From Pseudomonas sp. StFLB209 (GTDB taxonomy: Bacteria; Pseudomonadota; Gammaproteobacteria; Pseudomonadales; Pseudomonadaceae), in contig NZ_AP014637.1 of the NCBI RefSeq assembly GCF_000829415.1, positions 1,934,001 through 1,998,000 of the forward strand: 64,000 nucleotides of DNA, read 5' to 3'. Both the position numbers and the translations under genes were made by a program. The first letter of the stretch is position 1; every line of letters starts with the position of its first letter. This document shows, piece after piece, positions 7,546 through 16,101 of the stretch. The notes under the pieces were generated by a model. It was not told the origin of the DNA. It searched no databases and was given only the letters and a program-made list of their open reading frames with translations.

Positions 7546-8311
7546 GTCGATACCCTCAGATTTGTCTGGCACCAGTGCCTGGGAGCTAATGCTCAACACA
7601 GTTTTCAGTTTAGCCCTCACTGGCTGAGTCGAGGGCGGAATCAGCTTATGAGGGCACTAGCTCAAGGAACATCAAAGGACATCGTCTGTGCTGAATTCTC
7701 AGCAACAGGTTCAAGTCGATTCTGCGTAGTTTTTCCAGCACTGCCTTGGGTCGGCATGGTGTTCAATGGGTGGATCGAACACATGGTATGAGACAACAGC
7801 TCCTTTTCGTCTCCTGGCTGGGATCGGCGCAGGTGTCTTGCCGGACGTCTACGATCTGAGTCGAGAGCGGTAGAGGACAGGTCGCTCTGGCCGGAGGTAT
7901 GCGGTCGTATGAGGCCTCGTGTCCAGTGTGCGGCGGGCCAGCTCAAAAATGGGAAAGCTCCAGAGGGTCGTCGGCGAAGGCCGGCCCGGCATCGGAAGCA
8001 GATGAGACAGACTTAAATATTTTTTTGAAGCGCTGGCGCCCTCAGACGGCGCGGTGAGACAGACTTTAAAAATCAATCAAGCAGGCTACAGGCCTTATGC
8101 CACGCTGCTCGGCGAGACAGACTCAATTGTTTAAGATCAATTGGTTTTGGATAATTAGAACTGTCGCAGGAGCCGGGGGCATGTCCTCCAGCCTCCTGCG
8201 TTGCTCCGCGAGCATCTCGCCGCAGTCCATCTGACGGACCTGGACCGGAAGGCTGCGCGCTCGAGAGCCCTTGATAGTCAAGTCGTGGGTGGTCCCCGAG
8301 CGCATGAATGA
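7546..8311. other. Long non-coding or decayed junction
   Basis: These 766 bases separate the accessory block from the metabolic region. Only short open frames without family resemblance exist. Three copies of GAGACAGACT lie at 8004, 8056 and 8114. The region may be the remnant of an insertion or island junction. Confidence 0.45.
8004..8126 (+). repeat. Three GAGACAGACT direct repeats
   Basis: GAGACAGACTTAAA at 8004, GAGACAGACTTTAAA at 8056 and GAGACAGACTCAA at 8114, spaced 52 and 58 bp. The sequence between copies is not conserved, so this is not a CRISPR array. It could be a protein-binding array or element-end repeat. Confidence 0.5.
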
Positions 8312-8953
8312 CTACTTCATCCCAAGCCTTTCCAGCGTTGCCTGGAGGCCGAGTAACTCAATAGTGCTTACGCCAGCCTCAATGCCCTCACGAATACCGT
8401 CTTCCTTTTCCTCACGAGCCCGGCTCAAGCGGATCACCTCTTCGACGCGATCTTGCTCGACCACGACCAGTCCATCCCGATCCCCTATGATGATATCGCC
8501 GGGCTGGATCTGAACGTTGCCGATGACCACGGGGACATTCACTTTACCGGGTTGGCATTTATTGGTGCCCTTGATGCTCAACCCACGAGCAAATGTCGGG
8601 AAACCCATTTCGATGATGGCGTCTGCATCGCGAACGGCGCCATTCATTACCAAGCCGGCAATACCGAGTTTTTGGGAGGCCAGAGTTAGGAGGTCTCCCC
8701 ATGGGCCCGCCTCCATGAAACCCTTCGCGTCGACAACCAGAACATCACCTGGTTTGGCTTTGGTCAATGCGTAATGAATTGCCAGGTTGTCGTCTGGACG
8801 ACAATCAACCGTCAGCGCCGGGCCGCACAGTCTGACAGTCGGATCAATAGGCTTAAGGCAGCTATCAAGAGCGCCTGCCTGGCCTTGGGCTTCATGAATG
8901 GTGGCCGAGCCGAGTTTCTTGAGTACTTCAATTTGTTCTTGTGGGATGGGCAT
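8312..8953 (-). CDS. RraA-family 4-carboxy-4-hydroxy-2-oxoadipate aldolase-like protein
   Basis: A 213-residue RraA-fold protein. It carries the class II pyruvate-aldolase features VVDAKGFMEAGPWGDLLTL and GLVMNGAVRDAD, where the Arg-Asp pair binds substrate and metal. Enzymes of this subgroup (GalC/LigK/HMG aldolases) cleave 4-carboxy-4-hydroxy-2-oxoadipate or related acids to pyruvate and an oxoacid; the RNase E inhibitor RraA lacks this reaction. I prefer the ATG at 8953 (GGA 10 nt upstream) over the one at 8965. It is divergent from a GntR regulator, which suggests local control. Substrate is inferred from family only. Confidence 0.75.
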   Translation of the reverse strand: MPIPQEQIEVLKKLGSATIHEAQGQAGALDSCLKPIDPTVRLCGPALTVDCRPDDNLAIHYALTKAKPGDVLVVDAKGFMEAGPWGDLLTLASQKLGIAGLVMNGAVRDADAIIEMGFPTFARGLSIKGTNKCQPGKVNVPVVIGNVQIQPGDIIIGDRDGLVVVEQDRVEEVIRLSRAREEKEDGIREGIEAGVSTIELLGLQATLERLGMK

Positions 8954-9057
8954 GGCTGTTTCCATCTGGTCTGATCGGGCTCAGAAGTACAGGGCCGGTG
9001 CTGAAATGAGCGCACCCCGCTGTAGCATGAGCAGACACGCCAGGAAGGGTGTCTATA

Positions 9058-9076
9058 AATACAATAAAAGTACAAT
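9058..9076. promoter_or_regulatory. Operator-like motif, copy 1
   Basis: AATACAATAAAAGTACAAT lies between the aldolase and the GntR regulator. A 17/19 identical copy is at 9866-9884. The likely ligand is the adjacent GntR/FCD protein. Confidence 0.55.
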
Positions 9077-9208
9077 AACTCTTTATGCAAACAATTTCAG
9101 TACAAACGGTAGGCGCCATGGGGATAATGGTTCGTGTGCACGAGCGTCGGGCGAGCCCCATGCAGCGCCCGGCACTATCTGAACTGGCAGGGAAGAGAAG
9201 CAGCAAAC

Positions 9209-9862
9209 ATGGCTACCGAGCGGATTTATGAGACCTTGCGTAACCGCATCATTGCGGGACAGTACGAACCAGGCACCCAACTGAAAGAGGAGCCGCTCAG
9301 TCGAGAGTTCGAGCTGAGTCGAACGCCTGTGAGAGCCTCGCTCAAGAAGCTGGTTGATGACGGGCTCGCCGTGGTGGAAGCCAACCGGGGCGTTTTCGTA
9401 GCGGGCTGGACGAAGTGGGATGTCGAGGAAATGTTCAGTCTTCGCGAGCTGTTGGAGCCTCATGCGGCGATGTTGGCCGCGATGCGTGCTACCGAGCAGG
9501 ATGTGCAGGCACTGCATCGCATCAACGATGAGATGGCCGAGGCCATCAGGCGGGACGATGAGAATGTCCAACTGGGCGTGCAGGCAGCAAACAGGGCCTT
9601 TCATCATCAGTTGCTTGAGACCGCCCGTTCTCAAAGGCTGAAAACCATGTTGCAGACACTGATCGATATGCCGGTGATCACCCGGTCCTTCTTTCTTTAT
9701 GCGCAAGCCGACTTCACGAGGAGCTTGCAGCAGCACCTGGATATCACTTACGCCATTGCGATAGGGGATGGCGAGCTCGCGAGGCAGGCCATGCAAACTC
9801 ATATCCGGATGTCCTACCGGCGTTTCATGGCCCGTCGGTCAGAAAACTCCGACGCACCGTAA
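9209..9862 (+). CDS. GntR-family transcriptional regulator with FCD domain
   Basis: A 217-residue regulator starting MATERIYETLRNRIIAG after a GGGAAGAGAAG ribosome site. Residues 1-68 form the winged helix (LSREFELSRTPVRASLKKL); the rest is an all-helical FCD ligand domain with Asp/His metal-binding candidates (VQAANRAFHHQLL, DFTRSLQQHLDI). It is divergent from the aldolase and upstream of the MFS/dehydrogenase unit. Matching 19-bp motifs precede both units, so it probably represses them in response to a carboxylic acid substrate. Confidence 0.85.
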   Translation: MATERIYETLRNRIIAGQYEPGTQLKEEPLSREFELSRTPVRASLKKLVDDGLAVVEANRGVFVAGWTKWDVEEMFSLRELLEPHAAMLAAMRATEQDVQALHRINDEMAEAIRRDDENVQLGVQAANRAFHHQLLETARSQRLKTMLQTLIDMPVITRSFFLYAQADFTRSLQQHLDITYAIAIGDGELARQAMQTHIRMSYRRFMARRSENSDAP

Positions 9863-9865
9863 AAA

Positions 9866-9884
9866 AATACAATGTAAGTACAAT
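9866..9884. promoter_or_regulatory. Operator-like motif, copy 2
   Basis: AATACAATGTAAGTACAAT, differing from the 9058 copy at two central bases, is placed in the promoter region of the MFS/dehydrogenase unit directly after the regulator stop. Confidence 0.55.
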
Positions 9885-9926
9885 CTGGGTTATAGTCGGC
9901 TCCATAAGAACAATTTTGGAGGAGCC

Positions 9927-10118
9927 ATGAGCCCCATCACCTACCTAAAGGTGGCTGCGCAACAGCCACCGCGTCTGAGTCGGACCCCGTGCCACCCCGG
10001 AGTGCTCCGTCGCGGCTGCGTCACACAACCAAAGTCCGGTATCCGGCCTGTCTTCAGGCATCGTCGAGGTTTCGACATGAACCCTTCGACGTCTCTTTCT
10101 ATTCATCCACCTACGTGA
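9927..10118 (+). CDS. Possible upstream ORF or leader peptide
   Basis: A 63-codon frame beginning MSPITYLKVAAQQPPRLS, preceded by an excellent ribosome site TTGGAGGAGCC. The composition is rich in Arg, Pro and His and unlike a folded enzyme, and the DNA is full of hairpins, so the frame may be a leader controlling the transporter gene 158 bases downstream, or simply part of a structured 5' UTR. No homologue is recognised. Confidence 0.3.
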   Translation: MSPITYLKVAAQQPPRLSRTPCHPGVLRRGCVTQPKSGIRPVFRHRRGFDMNPSTSLSIHPPT

Positions 10119-10276
10119 CCCAGAGCGCCATACGCCATAAGTGCGTTTGACATTTGAACGTTCACAGTAAGGTCGCTTAATACACAGGCTTGGGCCTGAC
10201 GGTATGCTTTTGCTATACGAATGAATAGCGACTTGCTTGAAACCGCCAACCGTTAATAATAAAAGCAGGTGCAAAC

Positions 10277-11662
10277 ATGAATAACGGTATTAACAACTCC
10301 GAAAAGCCATCTCGCTTCCGCTGGGTCGTCGCCGGACTTTTTTTCCTGGTCTATACCGTCGCTTCGGCTGATAGAGCAAACTTGGGCGTTGCACTTCCGT
10401 TCATTCGGGAAGAGTATCCAATGACCAATGCTGAAGCAGGCGCGCTGCTTAGCATATTCCTCCTTGCCTATGCCTTGGCGCAAATCCCGTCCGGCTTTGC
10501 GTCCAGCAAATACGGCGTGAGGAAGATTTTTTCCTTTTCCATGATCGCCACCTCTGTCTTTACAGCGTTGATGGGGACTGTTAACTCGCTTATCGGTTTC
10601 AAGATCTGCCGCTTTTTGCTGGGCATCGCTGAAGGGCCCCTGCCTATCGGCATCACGTCCACCATTAACAACTGGTTCCCGGCCAGAGAGAAAGGTACCG
10701 CTACAGGTATTTTCCTGGCGGCGGTGAAATTTGGTCCTGTTCTTGTTCCCCCTATCTGCGTCGCAATCGTGGCGATGTGGGGCTGGCGGGAGATTTTCTA
10801 TTTTTTCGCCATTCCGGGAATAATCCTGGCGATCATGTGGTATTTCCTGGTAAGCAATCAGCCTTCAGAAAGCAAGTACGTTAACTCTAAAGAACTGGAA
10901 TACATCACTGACGAAGCCAACAACGTCATTACTCAGAAGCAACAGTCAGCACACCGCGACTTTAAGACGCTTGATAAGTTGATTCGTGTAACACCTGTAG
11001 AACCGATTACTACCAGCAAGGGTCTCTTTCGCTCATGGAATGTGATCGGTTGTTCACTGGGCTACAGCTTCCAGGTAGGTATCTCGATGATTCTGCTGTC
11101 GTGGATCCCGACCTACCTGGTTAGCGTAAAAAACTTTTCGATCATGAATATGGGCTTTGTAGCCGCCGCACCATGGGTCGGTGCAATTTTTGGCAATTTG
11201 TTGGGCGGCATTCTTTCCGACCGCTTTTTGGGCAAGCGTCGCAAGCCCGGCATGATGCTTTCTGCTCTGGCCACTGCCGGCATGATGTATGCCCTGATTA
11301 ACTCGCCTAACGATCCGGTCCTATATGCGGGGTTGCTGTTCCTGACGGGCACGCTCATTAGCATCGGCTATTCCTCCTACATGGTTTATCCCATGGGCCT
11401 GGCATCGAAAAAGGTCTTCCCGGTGGCCAGTTCGATTGTAAACACCGGCGGACAGCTGGGTGGTGCTGCTGCCCCATTCCTCGTAGGCCTCCTGCTCGAT
11501 AGCTATGGGTGGTCTCAGGTTTTCCTGTCCATGGCCATCGCTTCTTTTGTGAGTTTTCTGATCCTGCTCACCATTCAGGAACCCGTTCCTGTCACCGCCA
11601 CAACCAGCGAGAACGCCGATGCCTCGCACCAGACTTCCGAGTTGAAGCCTTCCAATACCTGA
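10277..11662 (+). CDS. MFS transporter, anion:cation symporter type
   Basis: A 461-residue inner-membrane protein with 12 predicted helices. The segment DRANLGVALPFIREEY after helix 1 and GIAEGPLPIGITSTINNWFP in helix 4-5 are typical of the ACS family, which imports organic anions such as galactonate, glucarate, phthalate and tartrate. The start follows GCAGGTGCAAAC. It is followed by a 2-hydroxyacid dehydrogenase 64 bases on, and with the divergent RraA-like aldolase forms a putative hydroxy-acid catabolic regulon. The exact substrate cannot be read from the sequence. Confidence 0.85.
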   Translation: MNNGINNSEKPSRFRWVVAGLFFLVYTVASADRANLGVALPFIREEYPMTNAEAGALLSIFLLAYALAQIPSGFASSKYGVRKIFSFSMIATSVFTALMGTVNSLIGFKICRFLLGIAEGPLPIGITSTINNWFPAREKGTATGIFLAAVKFGPVLVPPICVAIVAMWGWREIFYFFAIPGIILAIMWYFLVSNQPSESKYVNSKELEYITDEANNVITQKQQSAHRDFKTLDKLIRVTPVEPITTSKGLFRSWNVIGCSLGYSFQVGISMILLSWIPTYLVSVKNFSIMNMGFVAAAPWVGAIFGNLLGGILSDRFLGKRRKPGMMLSALATAGMMYALINSPNDPVLYAGLLFLTGTLISIGYSSYMVYPMGLASKKVFPVASSIVNTGGQLGGAAAPFLVGLLLDSYGWSQVFLSMAIASFVSFLILLTIQEPVPVTATTSENADASHQTSELKPSNT

Positions 11663-11726
11663 AGTGACTGGAATGGACTGCGCGGGAACATCTGAAACAG
11701 GTTTTGCTTCAACAGAGGAATGTGAA

Positions 11727-12788
11727 ATGAATGCTGCTTTTAAGGCACAAGTATGCCGCCTGGATCTCTGGATCAACCCGATCTTTGACGAAACACTGGC
11801 TCGTAACGCCAATCTCGATCTACAGATCGTCTCTCGGGATCCGGAAAGCTCTGACACTGCAAACGTCTTGGCACACAGTCATGCATACCACGTTTGCGCC
11901 GCCAAAGACGATTTGCCCAAACGTTGGTGGGTAGACGAAACCCTGATCACATCGTGCCCGAATCTGTTGTGCGTTTCGGCGGGCGGAGCAGGTTATGACA
12001 CCGTGGATGTCGAGGCGTGCACAGCGGCAGGTATCCCGGTTGTCAATCAAGCTGGAGCGAATGCTCACTCAGTGGCAGAACACACCTTCGCCCTTCTTCT
12101 GGCCGTCGTCAAACGGGTGGTTGAATCAGACAGGAAGCTAAGGACTGAATCTGGTTTTACTCGTGAGGATCTGATGGGGGATGAGATTCACGGATCCACT
12201 TTCGCCATCGTGGGCCTGGGTGAAATTGGTACCCGCACGGCGAAGGTTGCCAAGGGATTCGGCCTGGAAGTTTTGGCATACGATCCGTTCCTTAGCCCCG
12301 ACGAAGTCCGCTCTCGTGGTGCTGAGCCGGTTAGCCTTGAAGCGCTTCTTCAACGCAGTGATTTTGTTTCTCTGCACTGTCCACTGAATGCACAAACCAG
12401 GCACATGATTGGCGCTGAACAATTCGCCTTGATGAAGCCAGGTTCAGTGTTCATCTCCACCGCTCGCGGCGGGATTCATGATGAGTCGGCGCTGTACGAA
12501 GCGCTGAAGTCAGGCCATCTTGGCGGAGCCGGCCTTGACGTATGGGAGGTTGAACCTCCGCGCCATGAGGCTCCACTGCTGAGCCTCAGCAACGTGGTTG
12601 CGACGTTCCATACGGCCGGGGTGAGCCACGGCGGGCGTCGCAACGTAGCACGCTCTTCTGCAGAGCAATTGATCAGTATGCTCGAAGGTAATAAGCCCCC
12701 CCACCTGCTCAATCCTGAGGTCTGGGACAGATTCTTGAAGCGACGAGCCGAGATCCTGGGCCAGACCAGGCAGCCTGAGGCCGTTTAA
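11727..12788 (+). CDS. D-isomer-specific 2-hydroxyacid dehydrogenase
   Basis: A 353-residue NAD(P)-dependent dehydrogenase. The Rossmann motif is IVGLGEIGTRTAKVAKGFG; catalytic Arg lies in FISTARGGI, Glu in DVWEVEPP, and His in ATFHTAG. The ATG at 11727 follows AGAGGA and is preferred over an open extension to 11664. The family interconverts 2-oxo and D-2-hydroxy acids. As the second gene after the ACS transporter it probably oxidises or reduces the imported acid. Closest well-known members are phosphoglycerate, glyoxylate and hydroxypyruvate reductases; the substrate here is open. Confidence 0.85.
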   Translation: MNAAFKAQVCRLDLWINPIFDETLARNANLDLQIVSRDPESSDTANVLAHSHAYHVCAAKDDLPKRWWVDETLITSCPNLLCVSAGGAGYDTVDVEACTAAGIPVVNQAGANAHSVAEHTFALLLAVVKRVVESDRKLRTESGFTREDLMGDEIHGSTFAIVGLGEIGTRTAKVAKGFGLEVLAYDPFLSPDEVRSRGAEPVSLEALLQRSDFVSLHCPLNAQTRHMIGAEQFALMKPGSVFISTARGGIHDESALYEALKSGHLGGAGLDVWEVEPPRHEAPLLSLSNVVATFHTAGVSHGGRRNVARSSAEQLISMLEGNKPPHLLNPEVWDRFLKRRAEILGQTRQPEAV

Positions 12789-12857
12789 GCGGTCCTTCAA
12801 GCGTGCTGATACGTGGGATCGGCTAAGCGCCACTACCCCCAAAGTACCGAGCATGCT

Positions 12858-12878
12858 GCGGCGGTCATTGACCGCCGC
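12858..12878. terminator. Hairpin between convergent genes
   Basis: GCGGCGGTC, loop ATT, GACCGCCGC. It lies between the dehydrogenase stop and the convergent FlxA-like gene; there is no long T-run. Confidence 0.45.
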
Positions 12879-12901
12879 TTAAGGGTGCTCGCATATACCG
12901 A

Positions 12902-13390
12902 TCAGGATTTCTTCATAGCCAGCCTGGCGGCCTGCTGTGCCTCCCCGGCTGACAGGGTTCCATTTCTGGACTGCTTGTCCAACGTGTTGTTAGCAGTCAT
13001 CAGATTGGCGGTGAGGGTGGCGAGTTCGGACTGCAGGGAGCCGACCTGAGACTGTTTGATCTCTGGGCTAAGGCTTTGATCAGCGATAACTTCCTGCATC
13101 TGCGCCTGCTTTTCTTCGATCTTCTTTTGCAACTCGCGAATCATCTTCAGCAGCTTTTGTGTCTGGTCCGGAAGCCCGCTCGATTCAATGTCTGCGTTGG
13201 GGTTGGCATTTTTTTCATCGGACGATTTCTGGAGCCCTTCGCCTGAAAGCGAGACCTTCACACCTTCAGGTCGTTCGACGGCAGGCGAGCTGGCAGAAAG
13301 GGTGTTCTGGGTATCGTTCGCCTGAGCTTTATCCACCGCTGCATTAGAAAGCAGAGTCATGCTGGCAGACGTCGATGTGCCTATGATCAT
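12902..13390 (-). CDS. Conserved hypothetical protein, FlxA-like coiled coil
   Basis: A 162-residue soluble protein with a low-complexity polar N-terminus (1-75) and a coiled coil at about 78-135 (KLLKMIRELQKKIEEKQAQM, then LQSELATLTANL). This arrangement resembles FlxA-like proteins, but the match is based on general features. No signal peptide. It is monocistronic. Function unknown. Confidence 0.6.
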   Translation of the reverse strand: MIIGTSTSASMTLLSNAAVDKAQANDTQNTLSASSPAVERPEGVKVSLSGEGLQKSSDEKNANPNADIESSGLPDQTQKLLKMIRELQKKIEEKQAQMQEVIADQSLSPEIKQSQVGSLQSELATLTANLMTANNTLDKQSRNGTLSAGEAQQAARLAMKKS

Positions 13391-13596
13391 CTTCTCATCC
13401 GTTGGTCAGGTTTGAGGGTTATATGCAGCTACCATCGGCCTGGATTGGTGGTTCTTTAGCTCGTAAATACCATCGGGCATCACGACAGCAATGCTCCTGG
13501 CAGTGAGCAGGTCTGGAAATTCTGTTGATAACCCAGCGACAGACCCTGAGGTATGATGCCGCGCCCCATTCTCCCTGCCCAACCTGCCGGTTCTCT

Positions 13597-14346
13597 ATGA
13601 CCTCCAATGCGCTGTATACCGATCTGTCTGGCTACTACGACCTGATGTGCGCCGACATCGACTATCAGGCGCAAAGCCGGGGTATTGGCCGGCTTCATCA
13701 GTTGTTCGGCAATCGCGGGGTCAATCATCTGGACCTGGGTTGTGGCACCGGGCCGCATATTCGGCATTTTCTCGATTCCGGCTACCGCAGCGCGGGTCTG
13801 GATATCAACCAGCCGATGCTTGATATCGCGGCGCAGCGTTGCCCCGAGGCCCGCTTCATGTGTCAGGACATGGGCGCTTTCACGGTCAGCGAACCGCTGG
13901 ATCTGGTCACCTGTTTTCTCTACTCCATCCACTACAACGCCGACGTCGAACGGCTCAAAGCCTGTTTTGCCCGGGTGCATGCCGCGCTGGGCGACGGGGG
14001 TGTGTTCTGTTTCAACTCGGTGGACAGACAACGTATCGACAACGGCTCGTCGGTGGGCCACACGGCGACTCAAGGCACTAGCCAGTTTTCCTTCGGCTCG
14101 GCCTGGCACTACCCAGGCGAAGGTCAGCGGCAGTCGCTACGCCTGCGTATCGACAAGACCTGTGATGGGGTGACCCAGACCTGGCGCGATGAACACCCGA
14201 TGGTGGCCACCAGTTTCGCCGAGTTGCAGGCATTGCTGCAGCCATGGTTTGAGGTGCATATGTTTGAACACGACTACGAAAAGATCGCCGCCTGGGATGG
14301 GGTGGGCGGCAATGCGATTTTTGTTTGTGTGAAAACCACTGATTGA
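13597..14346 (+). CDS. Class I SAM-dependent methyltransferase
   Basis: A 249-residue cytosolic enzyme. Motif I is HLDLGCGTGPHI, the acidic loop is GLDINQPML, and LDLVTCFLYSIHYN forms the post-II strand. I start at MTSNALYTDLSGYYDLM because this matches the family N-terminus (YDxM) and the open extension to 13525 is proline/cysteine-rich. The acceptor substrate is unknown. It neighbours, but is convergent with, the dioxygenase/ASS-like operon and could modify the same product. Confidence 0.8.
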   Translation: MTSNALYTDLSGYYDLMCADIDYQAQSRGIGRLHQLFGNRGVNHLDLGCGTGPHIRHFLDSGYRSAGLDINQPMLDIAAQRCPEARFMCQDMGAFTVSEPLDLVTCFLYSIHYNADVERLKACFARVHAALGDGGVFCFNSVDRQRIDNGSSVGHTATQGTSQFSFGSAWHYPGEGQRQSLRLRIDKTCDGVTQTWRDEHPMVATSFAELQALLQPWFEVHMFEHDYEKIAAWDGVGGNAIFVCVKTTD

Positions 14347-14467
14347 ACGCGCATTGCTGGCGGGCATGGGCCGTGCGGTGAAGGAAACGACAGCTCCAGG
14401 AAACTGCGCAGGCAGCATGGCCTGCGGCAGATTCCCGGAGCCGGGGTTTATGTCTGTGCCTGGGTAT

Positions 14468-15349
14468 TTACGCCGGCGCGGCCAGTTTCTCTTCCTTGCG
14501 GGGGCGCATGCCCAGTAGCGAAGCGATGACGATCAGCATACCGCCGGTCCACGACACCAGGGTCAGTTGTTCATTGAGCCAGAGGACCGCGAAACAGGCA
14601 CCGAACAGCGGTTCCATGCCCATCAGCAAGGACGCCCGCGTGGGACTGGTGTGTTTCAGTGCGTAGTTCTGGGCAAAGAATGCGAACAGTGTGCAGAACA
14701 CCACCAGGTACACGGTTGCTATCCAGAACGACGGCGCATCGGGCAGCGGCGGGATAGCCCCTGCGGTGATCAACAGCAGGAGCAGGCTGCCGAACCCGAC
14801 CACGCCCACTTGCACTGCAGTAATCGCCAGCGCTGGTATCTTCGAGTTCTGCAGCAGAATCTTGGTGAGGCAGACCATGAAGGCACGCAAGACTGCCGCC
14901 ATGATCATCAGCCAGTCACCCGGGTTCATCTGCATCCCTTCGGCCCCGGTCAGAAGCACCGCACCCAGCAGCGAAACCCCGGTGATGACGAACATCTCGA
15001 CGCTTGGGCGTTGGCGAAAGATCAGCCATTCCACAAACGGGGTGAACACCACGCACAGGCTGATCAGAAAGGCCGCATTGCTCGCCGAGGTCTGCGCCAT
15101 GCCGAAGGTTTCGCAGAGGAAAATACCTAGCAGCAACGTGCCGAGGATAAGCCCGGAAGGCAGCGCGCTTCTCAGGTGTCCGCGCAGCGTGGGCAACAAC
15201 AGAACGAAGGTCATGATGAAGCGCACACTAAGGAACCCGATCACCGGATAGAACGCCAGCGCGCCTTTGGCGACACCGTAACTGGTCCCCCAGACAATCG
15301 CCACGCTGAGCAGCATCAGTTCGGAAACTCTCATTTTTGACAGCGTCAT
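14468..15349 (-). CDS. EamA/DMT-family transporter
   Basis: A 293-residue inner-membrane protein with ten predicted helices and two EamA repeats; WGTSYGVAKGALAFYP opens the first and EPLFGACFAVLWLNEQLT closes the second. Family members commonly export amino acids and metabolites. Its start overlaps the dioxygenase stop by 4 bases, so it is the last gene of a coupled three-gene operon and is the likely exporter of the operon product. Confidence 0.85.
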   Translation of the reverse strand: MTLSKMRVSELMLLSVAIVWGTSYGVAKGALAFYPVIGFLSVRFIMTFVLLLPTLRGHLRSALPSGLILGTLLLGIFLCETFGMAQTSASNAAFLISLCVVFTPFVEWLIFRQRPSVEMFVITGVSLLGAVLLTGAEGMQMNPGDWLMIMAAVLRAFMVCLTKILLQNSKIPALAITAVQVGVVGFGSLLLLLITAGAIPPLPDAPSFWIATVYLVVFCTLFAFFAQNYALKHTSPTRASLLMGMEPLFGACFAVLWLNEQLTLVSWTGGMLIVIASLLGMRPRKEEKLAAPA

Positions 15350-16101
15350 GCTGGCGACTCCATACGGGTGAACGCGATGATCAGGGCATCTCGATAGCCT
15401 TCCTCACCCGACTGCGCGCAATCTATTGGCGACACCTCGTGCAGAACCTGCCGGTCGTCAGCGACGATCATGTCCAGGCATCTGGCAAGCATGCCTTCAA
15501 ATAGCGTGGTGTTGTCTGGCGAAGAGACGCGCGTGATGCCGCCGGTAATGCCGACCCGCCGTACCAGCATCATGATGATGTAGTCCACCCCGTCGCGGTG
15601 ACGGCCTTCAGGCGTGGGCTTACCCTGCTCGTAGTCATTGGTGACGATACGATAAGGATGCAGGCGGATGTTCCACCGGCAGCGTTGCCCTTGCGCCTCG
15701 TCGAATATGCCCGCCATACCGGCGAGCAGTGCGCTGAAGAAAGGGTGGTCGACAAAGCCTTGCTCCAGAGGCGGGAATTGACGTGCGACGCCACCATTGA
15801 GCGTGTTGATGTTCTTGGGCTGCTCGTAAGGCGTGTGCGGCAGTTTCTTCAGGCTGCCGCCCTTCTGGAATTCAAATTCGCTGTAACGCCGGTAACGATA
15901 TGTGCCGTGATCGGCCATGTGCTCGTCGAGCGCAAGCCCCTCCCAGTAAGCGGCAAACTCCTGCCAGCTTTCGTCGTCCAGGTTGAACCAGCGGGCCACA
16001 TCGGTACTGCGGCCAAATGCCCAGCCTTGGCTACGCAGGTCGGTTCCGAGAATCAATTGCCCGGCGTGGCTCAGGCAAATCTCTGTCGTGAACACAGTCA
16101 T
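15346..16101 (-). CDS. 2OG-Fe(II) dioxygenase, isoleucine-dioxygenase-like family (PF10014 type)
   Basis: A 251-residue enzyme with a likely iron facial triad His168 and Asp170 (GRHRDGVDYIIMML) and His221 (VLHEVSPI), and Arg237 in GYRDALIIAF as the 2-oxoglutarate-binding arginine. The family includes free-amino-acid hydroxylases such as Bacillus isoleucine dioxygenase. It overlaps the ASS-like stop by one base (TGATG) and the transporter start by four, indicating strict coupling. I infer that it hydroxylates an amino acid used or made by the ASS-like enzyme; the actual substrate is unknown. Confidence 0.8.
   Translation of the reverse strand: MTVFTTEICLSHAGQLILGTDLRSQGWAFGRSTDVARWFNLDDESWQEFAAYWEGLALDEHMADHGTYRYRRYSEFEFQKGGSLKKLPHTPYEQPKNINTLNGGVARQFPPLEQGFVDHPFFSALLAGMAGIFDEAQGQRCRWNIRLHPYRIVTNDYEQGKPTPEGRHRDGVDYIIMMLVRRVGITGGITRVSSPDNTTLFEGMLARCLDMIVADDRQVLHEVSPIDCAQSGEEGYRDALIIAFTRMESPA

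Larger units (their letters stand above)
9863..10276. other. Long structured leader of the MFS transporter unit
   Basis: A 414-base gap with the second operator copy, a short ORF with a strong ribosome site (9927-10118) and several hairpins: GGTGGCTG/CAGCCACC at 9950-9970, GCCTG/CAGGC near 10044, and GTCGA/TCGAC near 10062. No known riboswitch class was recognised. Confidence 0.45.

Noticed and set aside
8004..8126. GAGACAGACT repeats as a CRISPR array
   Set aside because: The repeats are only about 10-14 bp, have no palindromic core, and there are no cas genes.
8123..8305. 60-codon minus-strand frame near the aldolase
   Set aside because: Arg-rich, no homologue recognised; probably junction debris.
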